Shown here piece after piece: positions 15,520 to 22,595 of a DNA stretch of 26,520 nt (its first letter is position 1; each line of letters opens with the position of its first letter). Under the pieces are notes generated by a model. That model was not told where the DNA came from and ran no database searches. It saw only the letters and a program-made list of their open reading frames with translations. A program made the position numbers and the translations under genes. Location of the stretch: the NCBI GenBank assembly GCA_964369475.1, contig CAYJFK010000030.1, positions 1 to 26,520 of the forward strand, in the 5' to 3' direction. Origin of the DNA: CAYJFK01 sp964369475. GTDB taxonomy: Bacteria; Bacillota; Clostridia; Oscillospirales; Feifaniaceae.

Positions 15520-16791
15520 CTATTTCAAAAGCTTTGCTATATCCTCGAATGTCGTCTCTATATCGTCGCCGCCCGTCATGTTCTTTAGGCGGACTTTGCC
15601 GCTTGTCATCTCGTCGCCGCCGACAATGGCGGCATATTTTGCGCCTATCTTGTTGGCATACTTCATCTGCGCCTTGACAGAGCGTGCCATAAGGTCACGC
15701 TCGACCGATATTCCGCTACTTCTTATTTTGGCGGCAAGCGATGTTATAAATACATCTGTCTTAATGTCGCCGCCCACACTTCCTAGGTATAGCGTTACGG
15801 TGTCTGGCTCTTTAAAGGGAAAGCCTGCCGCATCGAGTGTCAAAATCAGGCGCTCGATTCCAAGTCCGAAACCAATGCCTGGGAGTGGGTCGCCGCCGAG
15901 GATTTCTATTAGTCCGTCGTATCTGCCGCCGCCGCAAACAGTGCCCTGTGCGCCTATCGTCGAGGTAATAAACTCGAAAACAGTGCCCTTGTAGTAGTCG
16001 AGCCCACGCACTATTGTCGGGTCGACCTTAAAGGGTAGCTCTGCCGCTACAAGGCTTTCTTTTAGCCCTGTAAAGCTTGTCTCGCAGTCCTCGCAAAGAT
16101 GATCTGTTATATAGGGAGCATTCTTCATTATGCCCGAGCATATCTCGCTCTTGCAGTCAAATACACGCATGGGGTTTTTGTACATACGCTCGTTGCAGGT
16201 CGGGCATAACTCCGCCTTGTGACCCTCTAAAAATTCGATTAACTTTGCCCTGTAAATTGGGCGACAGGTCGGACAGCCTACGGTATTTATGTGTAGCGTT
16301 AGCGTATCTTCCAGCCCAAAGCGGCGGAATACTTCGTATGCCGCCATTATAATCTCGGCATCGGCCGCAGGGGTCGCCGCACCAAACTGCTCTATGCCAA
16401 ACTGGTGAAACTCCCTATATCTGCCCGACTGAGGTTGCTCGTATCTGTAACAGCGGTTGTTGTAGTAAAAGAGCTTTACAGGCAGTGCCGCTGCGTATAG
16501 ACTGTTTTGCAAAACAGAGCGCACAACAGGGGCTGTCCCCTCGGGGCGAAGCGTTATCGAGCGCCCACCCTTGTCGTTAAATGTGTACATCTCCTTTTGC
16601 ACAATGTCGGTCGTATCGCCAACACCACGTTCAAAGAGCTCTGTATGCTCAAATATGGGTGTTCTTATCTCCTGATAATTATAATCCCTCATAACAGAGC
16701 GAATAACGCCCTCTACAAAGTCCCATTTATACACTTCCGAAGGAAGTATATCTTTCGTGCCCTTCGGGGCTCTTGTTAATAATTGTGACAT
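15520..16791 (-). CDS. hisS: Histidine-tRNA ligase
   Basis: 423 residues, class IIa. Motif 1 region begins GTKDILPSE (11-19), motif 2 TLRPEGTAPVVRS is at 80-92, the HisRS-specific loop RGLDYYKGT at 262-270, GGGRYDGLIE at about 287-296 and motif 3 GIGFGLGIERL at 305-315; the C-terminal anticodon domain follows. An insertion at 171-236 carries CPTC, CPTC and CEDC pairs that could bind zinc, as seen in clostridial relatives. AGGGGAC lies just upstream of ATG. Its leader contains the inverted-repeat element 16819-16938, which includes a strong terminator-like hairpin and a possible promoter. There is no T-box signature. Confidence 0.97.
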   Translation of the reverse strand: MSQLLTRAPKGTKDILPSEVYKWDFVEGVIRSVMRDYNYQEIRTPIFEHTELFERGVGDTTDIVQKEMYTFNDKGGRSITLRPEGTAPVVRSVLQNSLYAAALPVKLFYYNNRCYRYEQPQSGRYREFHQFGIEQFGAATPAADAEIIMAAYEVFRRFGLEDTLTLHINTVGCPTCRPIYRAKLIEFLEGHKAELCPTCNERMYKNPMRVFDCKSEICSGIMKNAPYITDHLCEDCETSFTGLKESLVAAELPFKVDPTIVRGLDYYKGTVFEFITSTIGAQGTVCGGGRYDGLIEILGGDPLPGIGFGLGIERLILTLDAAGFPFKEPDTVTLYLGSVGGDIKTDVFITSLAAKIRSSGISVERDLMARSVKAQMKYANKIGAKYAAIVGGDEMTSGKVRLKNMTGGDDIETTFEDIAKLLK

Positions 16792-16848
16792 AAAGTCCCC
16801 TTCCCTTTAATAGCTAAGAAGTAATAGTGAAGAAGTAATAAGTATGGT

Positions 16849-16871
16849 GAAAAAACCCTAAAGGGTTTTTC
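16849..16871 (-). terminator. Terminator-like hairpin in the hisS leader
   Basis: On the minus strand AAAAACCC-TTTA-GGGTTTTTT is a compact stem with a six-T tail. It lies between the possible hisS promoter and hisS, so it would act either on mgsA read-through or as an attenuator of hisS. Confidence 0.65.
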
Positions 16872-16876
16872 TATAA

Positions 16877-16905
16877 TATATATGATATAAAATTGCCCAC
16901 GGCAA
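16877..16905 (-). promoter_or_regulatory. Possible promoter within the inverted-repeat element
   Basis: On the minus strand TTGCCG (16900-16905), a 17-bp spacer and TATATA (16877-16882). It overlaps the mgsA-side hairpin, so transcription and termination signals are interleaved. Only moderately close to consensus. Confidence 0.4.
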
Positions 16906-16909
16906 TTTT
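16889..16909 (-). terminator. Terminator of mgsA
   Basis: On the minus strand AAAATTGCC-GTG-GGCAATTTT followed by ATATC. It begins 51 bp after the mgsA stop. Confidence 0.6.
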
Positions 16910-16959
16910 GTTACCATACTTATTACTTCTTCACTATTATCTATTACTTAAAATATGAA

Positions 16960-17361
16960 TTACTTCGGATTTACAATATCTCTCCATGCAAGATCGCCTC
17001 TTGATAGGCCTTGGATTAGAACTTCGGCTGTTGCTACGTTTGTGGCTACCGGAATGTTGTGCACGTCGCATAGGCGTAGCAGTGCTTGCACGTCGGGTTC
17101 GTGGGGCTGTGCCGTTAGAGGGTCTCTGAAAAAGAGTACGAGGTCGAGCTCGTTATAGGCTATCTTTGCGCCTATCTGCTGATCTCCCCCCTGAGGGCCT
17201 GATAAAAAGCGTGTTACTTCAAGCCCTGTCGCCTCTGCAACAAGTCGCCCTGTTGTGCCTGTGCCGTATAGCGTATGCTTGGAGAGCACACCGCAATAGG
17301 CTATGCAAAACTGAATCATAAGTTCCTTTTTCTTGTCGTGCGCTATAATTGCCAAATTCAT
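16960..17361 (-). CDS. mgsA: Methylglyoxal synthase
   Basis: 133 residues. It converts dihydroxyacetone phosphate to methylglyoxal and phosphate, the glycolytic overflow shunt, in the cytoplasm. Family residues are in place: AHD at 7-9, the phosphate-binding TGTTG (34-38), GPQGGDQQIGA with the catalytic Asp60, and PHEPD with His87 and Asp90 (equivalent to E. coli Asp71, His98 and Asp101). GAGGAGG precedes the ATG. It lies about 195 bp downstream of the MinD-like gene, as in clostridial min-rod-mgsA clusters, but minC, minE and rodA are not in the window. Confidence 0.96.
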   Translation of the reverse strand: MNLAIIAHDKKKELMIQFCIAYCGVLSKHTLYGTGTTGRLVAEATGLEVTRFLSGPQGGDQQIGAKIAYNELDLVLFFRDPLTAQPHEPDVQALLRLCDVHNIPVATNVATAEVLIQGLSRGDLAWRDIVNPK

Positions 17362-17470
17362 AAAATGTCCTCCTCTTGCCGCTTGTAGGCAAATTTGTGG
17401 AAATTAGTTTACTATATAATAAAAGCATACTCTGCCCATGACCGTTCTAAATCCCATGCAAAGTTGCCAT

Positions 17471-17580
17471 GCCTTGCTCGATTGTCTCTGCTAATACGAG
17501 TTGTCTCTGCCTTGCTCGATTGTCTTAATAGCTTACCTTATGAGTACGAGTTGTCTCTACCAGTACGAGGTTATCGGAAT
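17471..17580. repeat. Short interleaved direct repeats after the MinD-like gene
   Basis: GCCTTGCTCGATTGTCT occurs at 17471-17487 and 17509-17525. TACGAGTTGTCTCT occurs at 17495-17508 and 17545-17558, with a related TACGAG plus TGTCTCTGCC at 17564-17589 that overlaps the 3' end of the MinD-like gene. Irregular spacing and few units exclude CRISPR. Confidence 0.65.
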
Positions 17581-18297
17581 GTCTCTGCCCTCTATACGTC
17601 GTGCAATATCTTTCAAATTTCGCCCTGCAAGGCACTGACGCTCCGCCACTATCGGCCGCCCTGCGTTTTGCAGTGGTGTTACCATATCGTCGTCGGCAAG
17701 CACTCCTATAAGCCGTGCGCCGACCCTGTCTATAATAAAATCAATATCGGGCGACGTGCCGTCCTTAATATGCTTTGGTCGAACTCTGTTTACAATAAGC
17801 ATGGACTTGCAAGACTTGGGCAGCAGATAAGAACAACGCTCGGCATCTCTTATTGCCGTTATGTCGGGGGTCGTTACTATTATTGCCGTATCGCACGCAC
17901 TTGCTATCAATTTAAAATAACTTCCAACCCCTGCCGGACAGTCCACTATAACATAGTCGTAGTCCTTTGCCGTCGAGCGGAGGAGCGGCGCAAGGCCTGC
18001 AAGGTCTGCCACCTCTCGGTCGAAGGGGGAAACGGCGAGCTCCATAAACCACAAATTGCGGTTTACCCACGGCCGAACAGCGGCCGAAGCTGCTTCTATA
18101 TTGCCCGACAGCACATCGAGCAATCCTTGAACGGGAGGGGAGAGGCCGAGCGTTAGGTCTATATTTCCAAGCTCGAAATCGCCGTCTATAAGTAGGACTG
18201 AGTGCCCCATATCGGCAAGCGAACATGCAAGACCGCCCGAAACGGTCGTTTTGCCAACACCGCCCTTGCCCGACAGCACGGCTATCAGTTTACCCAC
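17557..18297 (-). CDS. minD: MinD-like ATPase lacking the C-terminal membrane helix
   Basis: 246 residues of the deviant-Walker ParA/MinD class. The Walker A loop GKGGVGKTT is at 10-18 with signature Lys11, DGD at 38-40, and Walker B region YDYVIVDCPAG near 134-144. The central segment NRVRPKHI-KDG and the end ARRIEGRDIPI match MinD. The protein stops right after this point (SYW), where other MinD proteins carry a short amphipathic membrane-targeting helix. It would normally position the division septum with MinC. The start is GTG (18295-18297), with GGGAGG 6 bases upstream. Neighbour mgsA supports MinD, but a generic ParA-like ATPase is possible. Confidence 0.82.
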   Translation of the reverse strand: MGKLIAVLSGKGGVGKTTVSGGLACSLADMGHSVLLIDGDFELGNIDLTLGLSPPVQGLLDVLSGNIEAASAAVRPWVNRNLWFMELAVSPFDREVADLAGLAPLLRSTAKDYDYVIVDCPAGVGSYFKLIASACDTAIIVTTPDITAIRDAERCSYLLPKSCKSMLIVNRVRPKHIKDGTSPDIDFIIDRVGARLIGVLADDDMVTPLQNAGRPIVAERQCLAGRNLKDIARRIEGRDIPITSYW

Positions 18298-18325
18298 GAG
18301 GCACCTCCCTTTCTAAAAGTTACAT

Positions 18326-18353
18326 ATAATATTAATAACACATTACATTGTAA
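18326..18353 (-). promoter_or_regulatory. Possible promoter of the MinD-like gene
   Basis: On the minus strand TTACAA (18348-18353), a 16-bp spacer and TATTAT (18326-18331), 29 bp before the GTG start. Confidence 0.4.
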
Positions 18354-18451
18354 CACAGTAGGCAATAACTGTAAAGACGGTTTATTGGCTCTCGGTGTAA
18401 AATATAGCATTACATTTGGCCAAAAACTAATCGCTCTGCCTCAATTGTGTT

Positions 18452-18471
18452 CATATAAAAAATTTTTTATG
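18452..18471. promoter_or_regulatory. AT-rich near-palindrome upstream of arsR
   Basis: CATATAAAAAATTTTTTATG lies 8 bp before the arsR -35 box and is nearly self-complementary. A close relative, ATATAAAAATTTTTTTATG, lies at 18953-18971 just before the permease gene. They may be ArsR sites, but the region is AT-rich and chance is possible. Confidence 0.3.
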
Positions 18472-18479
18472 TAAAAGTG

Positions 18480-18508
18480 TTGACAAATACTCTAATACAG
18501 CATATAAT
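18480..18508 (+). promoter_or_regulatory. Consensus promoter of the ars cluster
   Basis: TTGACA (18480-18485), 17 bases, TATAAT (18503-18508): a perfect consensus promoter. Such strength fits a gene cluster held off by a repressor and released by metal(loid). It lies 37 bp upstream of the arsR start. Confidence 0.9.
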
Positions 18509-18545
18509 ACAAACATAAAATAAATTTTATATAAAGGAGGCAGAC

Positions 18546-18842
18546 ATGACAAAGAACGAAAGATCGGCAAAGATCTTTAAAGCATTTTGCGACGATAGCA
18601 GACTTACTGTGTTGGAACTTTTAAGAGGCGGCGAGATGTGCGCATGTGAACTGCTCGAGATACTCGAGATAAGTCAGCCTGCACTTTCCTATCATATGAA
18701 GATTTTGTGCGCCGCCAATGTCGTTACTGCCCGTCAGGAGGGCAAGCGCACCCACTACAAGATAAACTACGACGGAATAGATCACGCAAAGAGCCTTATG
18801 GCCTTCTACGACAGGCCAAGCAGCAAGGAGGAAACGGCCTAG
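18546..18842 (+). CDS. arsR: ArsR/SmtB-family metalloregulator
   Basis: 98 residues with a winged helix-turn-helix fold. The recognition part reads SQPALSYHMKIL (43-54) and the wing RQEGKRTHYKI. Cys32-Ala-Cys34 in GEMCACELLE is placed like the alpha-3 metal motif (ELCVCDL) of plasmid and chromosomal ArsR proteins; Cys15 and Cys55 are additional thiols. Family knowledge says it represses the operon and leaves DNA when As(III) or Sb(III) binds the thiols. AAAGGAGG is 6 bases before ATG. It is the first gene of the cluster, transcribed from the consensus promoter, so it should be autoregulated. Confidence 0.93.
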   Translation: MTKNERSAKIFKAFCDDSRLTVLELLRGGEMCACELLEILEISQPALSYHMKILCAANVVTARQEGKRTHYKINYDGIDHAKSLMAFYDRPSSKEETA

Positions 18843-18913
18843 AAATTTGGGGCAGACAGCTCGGTATGGGCACTTGATTTACAAGACACATTAAGACACT
18901 TTGGATTTATTTA

Positions 18914-18940
18914 TTAAGCCATCTATCACAGGTGGCTTAA
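18914..18940 (+). repeat. Hairpin between arsR and the permease gene
   Basis: TTAAGCCA pairs with TGGCTTAA around an 11-base loop. It is followed by AAATAAGCC, not a T-run, so it is more likely a processing or stability hairpin than a terminator. Confidence 0.45.
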
Positions 18941-18987
18941 AATAAGCCTTATATATAAAAATTTTTTTATGAATTGGAGATTTTTAA

Positions 18988-20001
18988 ATGGAATTCTTAG
19001 GCGCATTATGGGACTTTATTCAAATTCAACTGCTCGGTATGAAGTGGTTAAACGATCTTGTCGGCAACGGGCTTAATGCTTTGGGGGTCGACATAAGCGG
19101 ACAAATGGGCGGCAGTCTTCAGTTTTTTATATACGATGTTATTAAAATAACTATACTGCTCTGCACGCTTATATTTGTAATATCCTACATTCAAAGTTAT
19201 TTCCCGCCCGAGAGAAGCAAGCAGATACTAAGCAAATTTAAAGGCATTTGGGCAAATATAGTTTCGGCACTGCTCGGCACGGTAACACCATTTTGCTCTT
19301 GTTCGTCCATTCCGCTCTTTATGGGCTTTACAAGCGCAGGACTGCCTGTCGGCGTAACATTTAGCTTTCTAATTTCCTCCCCAATGGTCGATCTTGGAAG
19401 TCTTGTCCTTTTAATGAGCATATTCGGCGCAAGGGTCGCTATTGTATATGTGCTTGTCGGTCTTGTCATTGCCGTTGTGGGCGGTACGCTGCTCGATAAA
19501 ATGGGCATGAGCAAACATGTGGAAGATTTTATACTAAATGCAGGCAGTGTAGACATAGAGTCGCCGACCCTTACAAAGAAAGACAGGGTTATATTTGCAA
19601 AAGAGCAGGTAACGGCGACATTTAAAAAGGTCTTTCCCTACATTCTTGTAGGTGTCGGCATAGGCGCAGTTATTCACAACTGGATACCGCAAAGCATTAT
19701 CGAGAGCGTTTTGGGTAGCGACAATCCATTTGGCGTTGTAATTGCGACAATTGTAGGCGTTCCAATGTATGCCGACATATTCGGCACGATCCCCGTAGCC
19801 GAAGCACTTCTTGCAAAGGGCGCACAGCTCGGCACGATTTTATCCTTTATGATGGCGGTAACAGCGCTAAGTCTTCCTTCTATGATAATGCTCAGAAAGG
19901 CTGTAAAGCCAAAGCTTCTAACTGCATTTATCGCAATTTGCGCCACAGGCATTATAATAACGGGCTACTTCTTTAATGCGATACAGTATTTGCTCGTTTA
20001 A
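18988..20001 (+). CDS. arsP: ArsP-type permease
   Basis: 337 residues with about eight membrane segments, of the predicted-permease family (Pfam ArsP_1, formerly DUF318). The hallmark TPFCSCSSIPLFMGF is near 100-114, with Cys103 and Cys105. A second-half segment VGVPMYADIFGTIPVAEALL matches the family. Characterised ArsP proteins export trivalent organoarsenicals; other members of the family are uncharacterised, so substrate is an inference from the ars context. GGAG is 9 bases upstream of ATG. It is followed by a membrane-anchored thioredoxin and CcdA, suggesting that its cysteines or its substrate are kept reduced outside the cytoplasm. Confidence 0.85.
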   Translation: MEFLGALWDFIQIQLLGMKWLNDLVGNGLNALGVDISGQMGGSLQFFIYDVIKITILLCTLIFVISYIQSYFPPERSKQILSKFKGIWANIVSALLGTVTPFCSCSSIPLFMGFTSAGLPVGVTFSFLISSPMVDLGSLVLLMSIFGARVAIVYVLVGLVIAVVGGTLLDKMGMSKHVEDFILNAGSVDIESPTLTKKDRVIFAKEQVTATFKKVFPYILVGVGIGAVIHNWIPQSIIESVLGSDNPFGVVIATIVGVPMYADIFGTIPVAEALLAKGAQLGTILSFMMAVTALSLPSMIMLRKAVKPKLLTAFIAICATGIIITGYFFNAIQYLLV

Positions 20002-20020
20002 TATATTTTAGGAGGACAAT

Positions 20021-20536
20021 ATGAAAAAAGCTTTAAAAATTATCATCCCATTAGTCATGATATGCGGCATTGCGGCGATATGGTTTGCCCAAAGCGATGA
20101 CGGCGAGGCAATAGAGGGTACTACCGAGATGCAGTATCCGCTAAATGTTACAAGTGTAGAGACCGCCGCACTATTAGAGCACAACATGCCGATAATTATC
20201 GACTTTGGCGCAGACGAATGTATTCCTTGTAAGGAAATGGCCCCTGTGCTTGTAACATTAAACGAGGATATGCAAGGCAAGGCGATAGTGCAGTTTGTCG
20301 ACGTGTGGAAAAACCCCGAGGCGGCGAGCGGATTTCCCGTGTCGGTAATTCCGACACAGATACTGATAAATGCAGATGGCACTCCATATGTGCCAAGCGA
20401 GGAGCTTGCGAGTGGTATCGAGTTTACAATGTATTTAGACAGCACGACCGAGGAGCATGTCTTTACGACACATGCAGGAGGGCTTACAGAGGAACAGATG
20501 CGCCTTATTCTTGAAGATATGGGAGTTTCTGCATGA
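20021..20536 (+). CDS. Membrane-anchored thioredoxin-like protein
   Basis: 171 residues. Residues 6-23 form one hydrophobic segment with no lipobox or clear cleavage site, so it is probably an N-terminal anchor with the thioredoxin fold outside. The redox site is Cys67-Ile-Pro-Cys70 in DFGADECIPCKEMAP, and the cis-proline is Pro111 in VIPT. AGGAGG precedes ATG, 19 bp after the permease. The last four bases overlap the ccdA start (ATGA). CcdA-type proteins feed electrons to such extracytoplasmic thioredoxins, so the partner is likely the next gene. The target is unknown, possibly the ArsP cysteines or an arsenical. Cys, not selenocysteine, is encoded at both positions. Confidence 0.85.
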   Translation: MKKALKIIIPLVMICGIAAIWFAQSDDGEAIEGTTEMQYPLNVTSVETAALLEHNMPIIIDFGADECIPCKEMAPVLVTLNEDMQGKAIVQFVDVWKNPEAASGFPVSVIPTQILINADGTPYVPSEELASGIEFTMYLDSTTEEHVFTTHAGGLTEEQMRLILEDMGVSA

Positions 20537-21225
20537 TAGATATATGGCTTGAAGGCCTCTCTGCCCTCATACTCGAGAGCACATGGGTCGCTCCGCTACT
20601 TGCACTGCTTGCAGGGCTCTTGACCTCCTTTACCCCTTGTGCGCTGTCGAGCGTGCCGCTTATAGTGGGCTATGTCGGCGGCACGGGTAGCAAGGACACA
20701 AAAAAGGCACTGCTCTTATCCCTTACATTTGCTACGGGCTCCGCCATAACATTTACAACTCTCGGCGTTATTGCGACAATGGCAGGTAGCCTTATAGGTA
20801 CGCAATCGTCGTGGTGGTATTTGGCGCTCGGCACTCTTATGATGTTAATGGCACTGCAAACATGGGGGATATACGAGATAATCCCCTCGAGCTATCTTAT
20901 TTCCAACAATACAAAAAAGGGCTACCTCGGCGCACTTATTGCAGGGGTTTTGGGCGGCATATTCTCCTCCCCTTGCTCGACCCCTGTTTTAATAGCACTG
21001 CTCGCAGTTGTTGCAGGCAAGGGCAGTCTTGCCTGGGGAGTGCTCTTACTGCTACTCTATTCGATAGGTCACGGCATACTTGCCGTTATATGCGGCACAT
21101 CTATCGGTTTTGTGCAAAAGCTGTCGCAAAGCGAAGGTTACGGCAAACTCAGCGGAGCGCTGAAGATCTTCATGGGGCTTGCCATGACGGCAATCGGTTT
21201 TTATATGTTCTATTTAGGTTTTTAA
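20533..21225 (+). CDS. ccdA: CcdA/DsbD-type transmembrane electron carrier
   Basis: 230 residues with six predicted membrane segments, the size of CcdA. The paired membrane cysteines that shuttle reducing equivalents are present: Cys36 in FTPCALSSVP and Cys148 in SSPCSTPV, each in the conserved proline-rich setting. It moves electrons from cytoplasmic thioredoxin across the membrane to an extracytoplasmic acceptor, here most likely the anchored thioredoxin encoded by the overlapping gene before it. No cytochrome c maturation gene is nearby, so a role in heme attachment is unlikely in this context. Translationally coupled through ATGA. Confidence 0.9.
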   Translation: MIDIWLEGLSALILESTWVAPLLALLAGLLTSFTPCALSSVPLIVGYVGGTGSKDTKKALLLSLTFATGSAITFTTLGVIATMAGSLIGTQSSWWYLALGTLMMLMALQTWGIYEIIPSSYLISNNTKKGYLGALIAGVLGGIFSSPCSTPVLIALLAVVAGKGSLAWGVLLLLLYSIGHGILAVICGTSIGFVQKLSQSEGYGKLSGALKIFMGLAMTAIGFYMFYLGF

Positions 21226-21237
21226 TAAAGCTTAAGT

Positions 21238-21253
21238 ATTATATCTATCACAC
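21238..21253. repeat. Solo R2-like end between ccdA and the small thioredoxin gene
   Basis: ATTATATCTATCACAC followed by TA matches 15 of 16 bases of the right end of the R2 copy at 2357-2633. No partner left end is nearby. The rest of the 111-bp gap shows no clear terminator. Confidence 0.45.
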
Positions 21254-21336
21254 TAAAACTACATCTATTGCCCTCGGGGCTATACTAAGTTAATGTAAAA
21301 CTCAAATATATAATTATTTTATGGAGGTATTTTATC

Positions 21337-21687
21337 ATGGGACTATTTGGTAAGAAGAAGGAAAAAGAAGTGGCTACAACTTGCGACTGCGGCGGAAAGT
21401 GCGCACCAAACGCAAGTGGCGGTGCAAGTGTAGGGGCTGAGGGTGCATCTGTTAAGGTGCTTGGCTCCGGTTGCAAGAAGTGCAACGACCTTGAAGCGGC
21501 AACAAAAGAGGCTCTTACAGAGCTTGGCATGGACAATTCCATCGAGCATGTGACAGATTTTGCGCAGATTGCGACATACGGTGTTATGTCGACCCCTGCA
21601 CTTGTCGTGGACGGCAAGGTGCTATCCTTTGGAAAGGTGCTAAAGAAGGACGAAGTTAAGTCGCTCTTAGAGCAGGCAAGAGGTTAA
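21337..21687 (+). CDS. Small thioredoxin-fold protein with Cys-rich N-terminus
   Basis: 116 residues. The C-terminal ~77 residues form a glutaredoxin/thioredoxin-like fold of the redox-active disulfide protein 2 type: Cys46-Lys-Lys-Cys49 in VLGSGCKKCNDLE and cis-Pro87 in VMSTPALVVDG. The first 38 residues are a basic start (KKKEKE), then CDCGGKC (Cys16, 18, 22), then a Gly/Ala/Ser linker. The extra thiol cluster could bind arsenite or another soft metal, which is an inference. No signal peptide, so cytoplasmic. GGAGG precedes ATG. The ACR3 gene starts 3 bp after its stop, so these two are co-translated. Confidence 0.88.
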   Translation: MGLFGKKKEKEVATTCDCGGKCAPNASGGASVGAEGASVKVLGSGCKKCNDLEAATKEALTELGMDNSIEHVTDFAQIATYGVMSTPALVVDGKVLSFGKVLKKDEVKSLLEQARG

Positions 21688-21990
21688 TGTATGTCGGCAA
21701 AAGCAAATGAAATAAACAAAAACGAGGGCATAGGCTTTTTTGAAAAATATCTTACGGTCTGGGTTATACTCTGTATGGTCGTAGGCGTTTTAATCGGCAA
21801 CTTTGCCCCATTTATCCCCGAGTTTCTAAACAGGTTCGAGTATGCAAATGTATCTGTTCCCATGGCGATATTAATTTGGATCATGATATATCCCATGATG
21901 CTAAAGGTAGACTTCGAGAGCGTTCGAGACGTTGGCAAAAACCCGAAGGGGTTATTTGTAACATGGGTTACAAACTGGCTTATAAAGCCC

Positions 21991-22151
21991 CAGCTTGGAG
22001 AAAAAGTGTTTTCTCCAAGCTGAGAAATCAGCTAAAGCTGATTTTAACGCCCTCGGGGCGGGAATTTTATGCCAGAGGGCACCCTGATGGTGCCCCCTCG
22101 CCGCTCCCCCTCCTTCCGAGGGGGCTTGATTTTATGTTTTTCTCCAGTCTG
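21991..22151 (+). mobile_element. R1 element copy 2 inside ACR3
   Basis: 161 bp flanked by exact copies of TGGCTTATAAAGCCC (21976-21990 and 22152-22166). The ends are inverted: CAGCTTGGAGAAAAA against CAGACTGGAGAAAAA. The left end also folds on itself (CAGCTTGGAGAAAA-AGTG-TTTTCTCCAAGCTG). Further hairpins follow: AATCAGCT-AA-AGCTGATT, CGCCC-TCG-GGGCG, GGGCACC-CTGAT-GGTGCCC and CCCCCTC-CTTCC-GAGGGGG. There is no transposase. Gene continuity across the insert confirms that it is an insertion. Confidence 0.9.
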
Positions 22152-22318
22152 TGGCTTATAAAGCCCTTTACAATGTTTGGCATTGCATATCTCTTTTTCT
22201 TTGTAATATTCCGTGGACTTATCCCGGCAGAACTTGCGACAGACTACCTTGCAGGAGCCGTTCTGCTCGGCGCCGCTCCTTGTACCGCAATGGTATTTGT
22301 TTGGAGTCATCTAACAAA

Positions 22319-22595
22319 GGGAAAGACCTATAATCCGAACCTGCCTCAAAACGGCCTGTGTTTCCGCCATTCTTCGTTATCCTCCTCGTCAAGGCAACAA
22401 GCATTGCCTTCGTCGTCTGCCTCGACTGACGAAAACACAGGCCGTTTTGAGGTCGGGACGATTTTTGAAGCCACAGGGCGTGATGTGACGAGGCGGAGCA
22501 TTGTGGCAATGCTTATTGCCTTGGCATGATGCGACTACGAAGCTCACAGTGCGCCCTGTGGCTTCAAAAACGGGTTCGGATTACAGGTCTTTCCC
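22319..22595. mobile_element. R2 element copy 2 inside ACR3 (277 bp)
   Basis: Same length and layout as the copy at 2357-2633. The terminal inverted repeats start GGGAAAGACCT and are bounded by AA (22317-22318 and 22596-22597); an alternative reading is a 6-bp duplication AAGGGA. The outer 10 bases differ from copy 1 (GGGTGATAGA), while the inner TAATCCGAAC is shared. Stem 1 is 22344-22363 with 22433-22452, 20 bp perfect but of different sequence from copy 1. The stem 2 region keeps TTTTGAAGCCACAGGGCG and its complement. Confidence 0.9.

Larger units (their letters stand above)
16819..16938. mobile_element. Inverted-repeat element between mgsA and hisS
   Basis: Left arm 16823-16848 and right arm 16913-16938 are exact 26-bp reverse complements (AATAGTGAAGAAGTAATAAG then TATGGT). 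The core contains two further hairpins: 16849-16871 (GAAAAACCC with GGGTTTTTC) and 16889-16909 (AAAATTGCC with GGCAATTTT). The similarity resumes beyond 16938 after a 4-base break (ATTACTT). No coding capacity. Target duplication is not clear. Confidence 0.75.

Noticed and set aside
16792..16960. T-box riboswitch upstream of hisS
   Set aside because: No T-box core sequence or specifier-loop layout; the structure is explained by an inverted repeat with simple hairpins.
17471..17580. CRISPR array
   Set aside because: Repeats are short, interleaved and unevenly spaced, with two copies each and no cas genes.
21876..22529. Long open frame crossing the R1 insertion in ACR3
   Set aside because: Its first part is ACR3 in the wrong frame plus R1; only the stretch after 22152 is true ACR3 coding sequence.
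22527..22529. TGA in ACR3 as selenocysteine
   Set aside because: It lies within the R2 insert, not at a family cysteine, and the upstream R1 frameshift would still break the protein.
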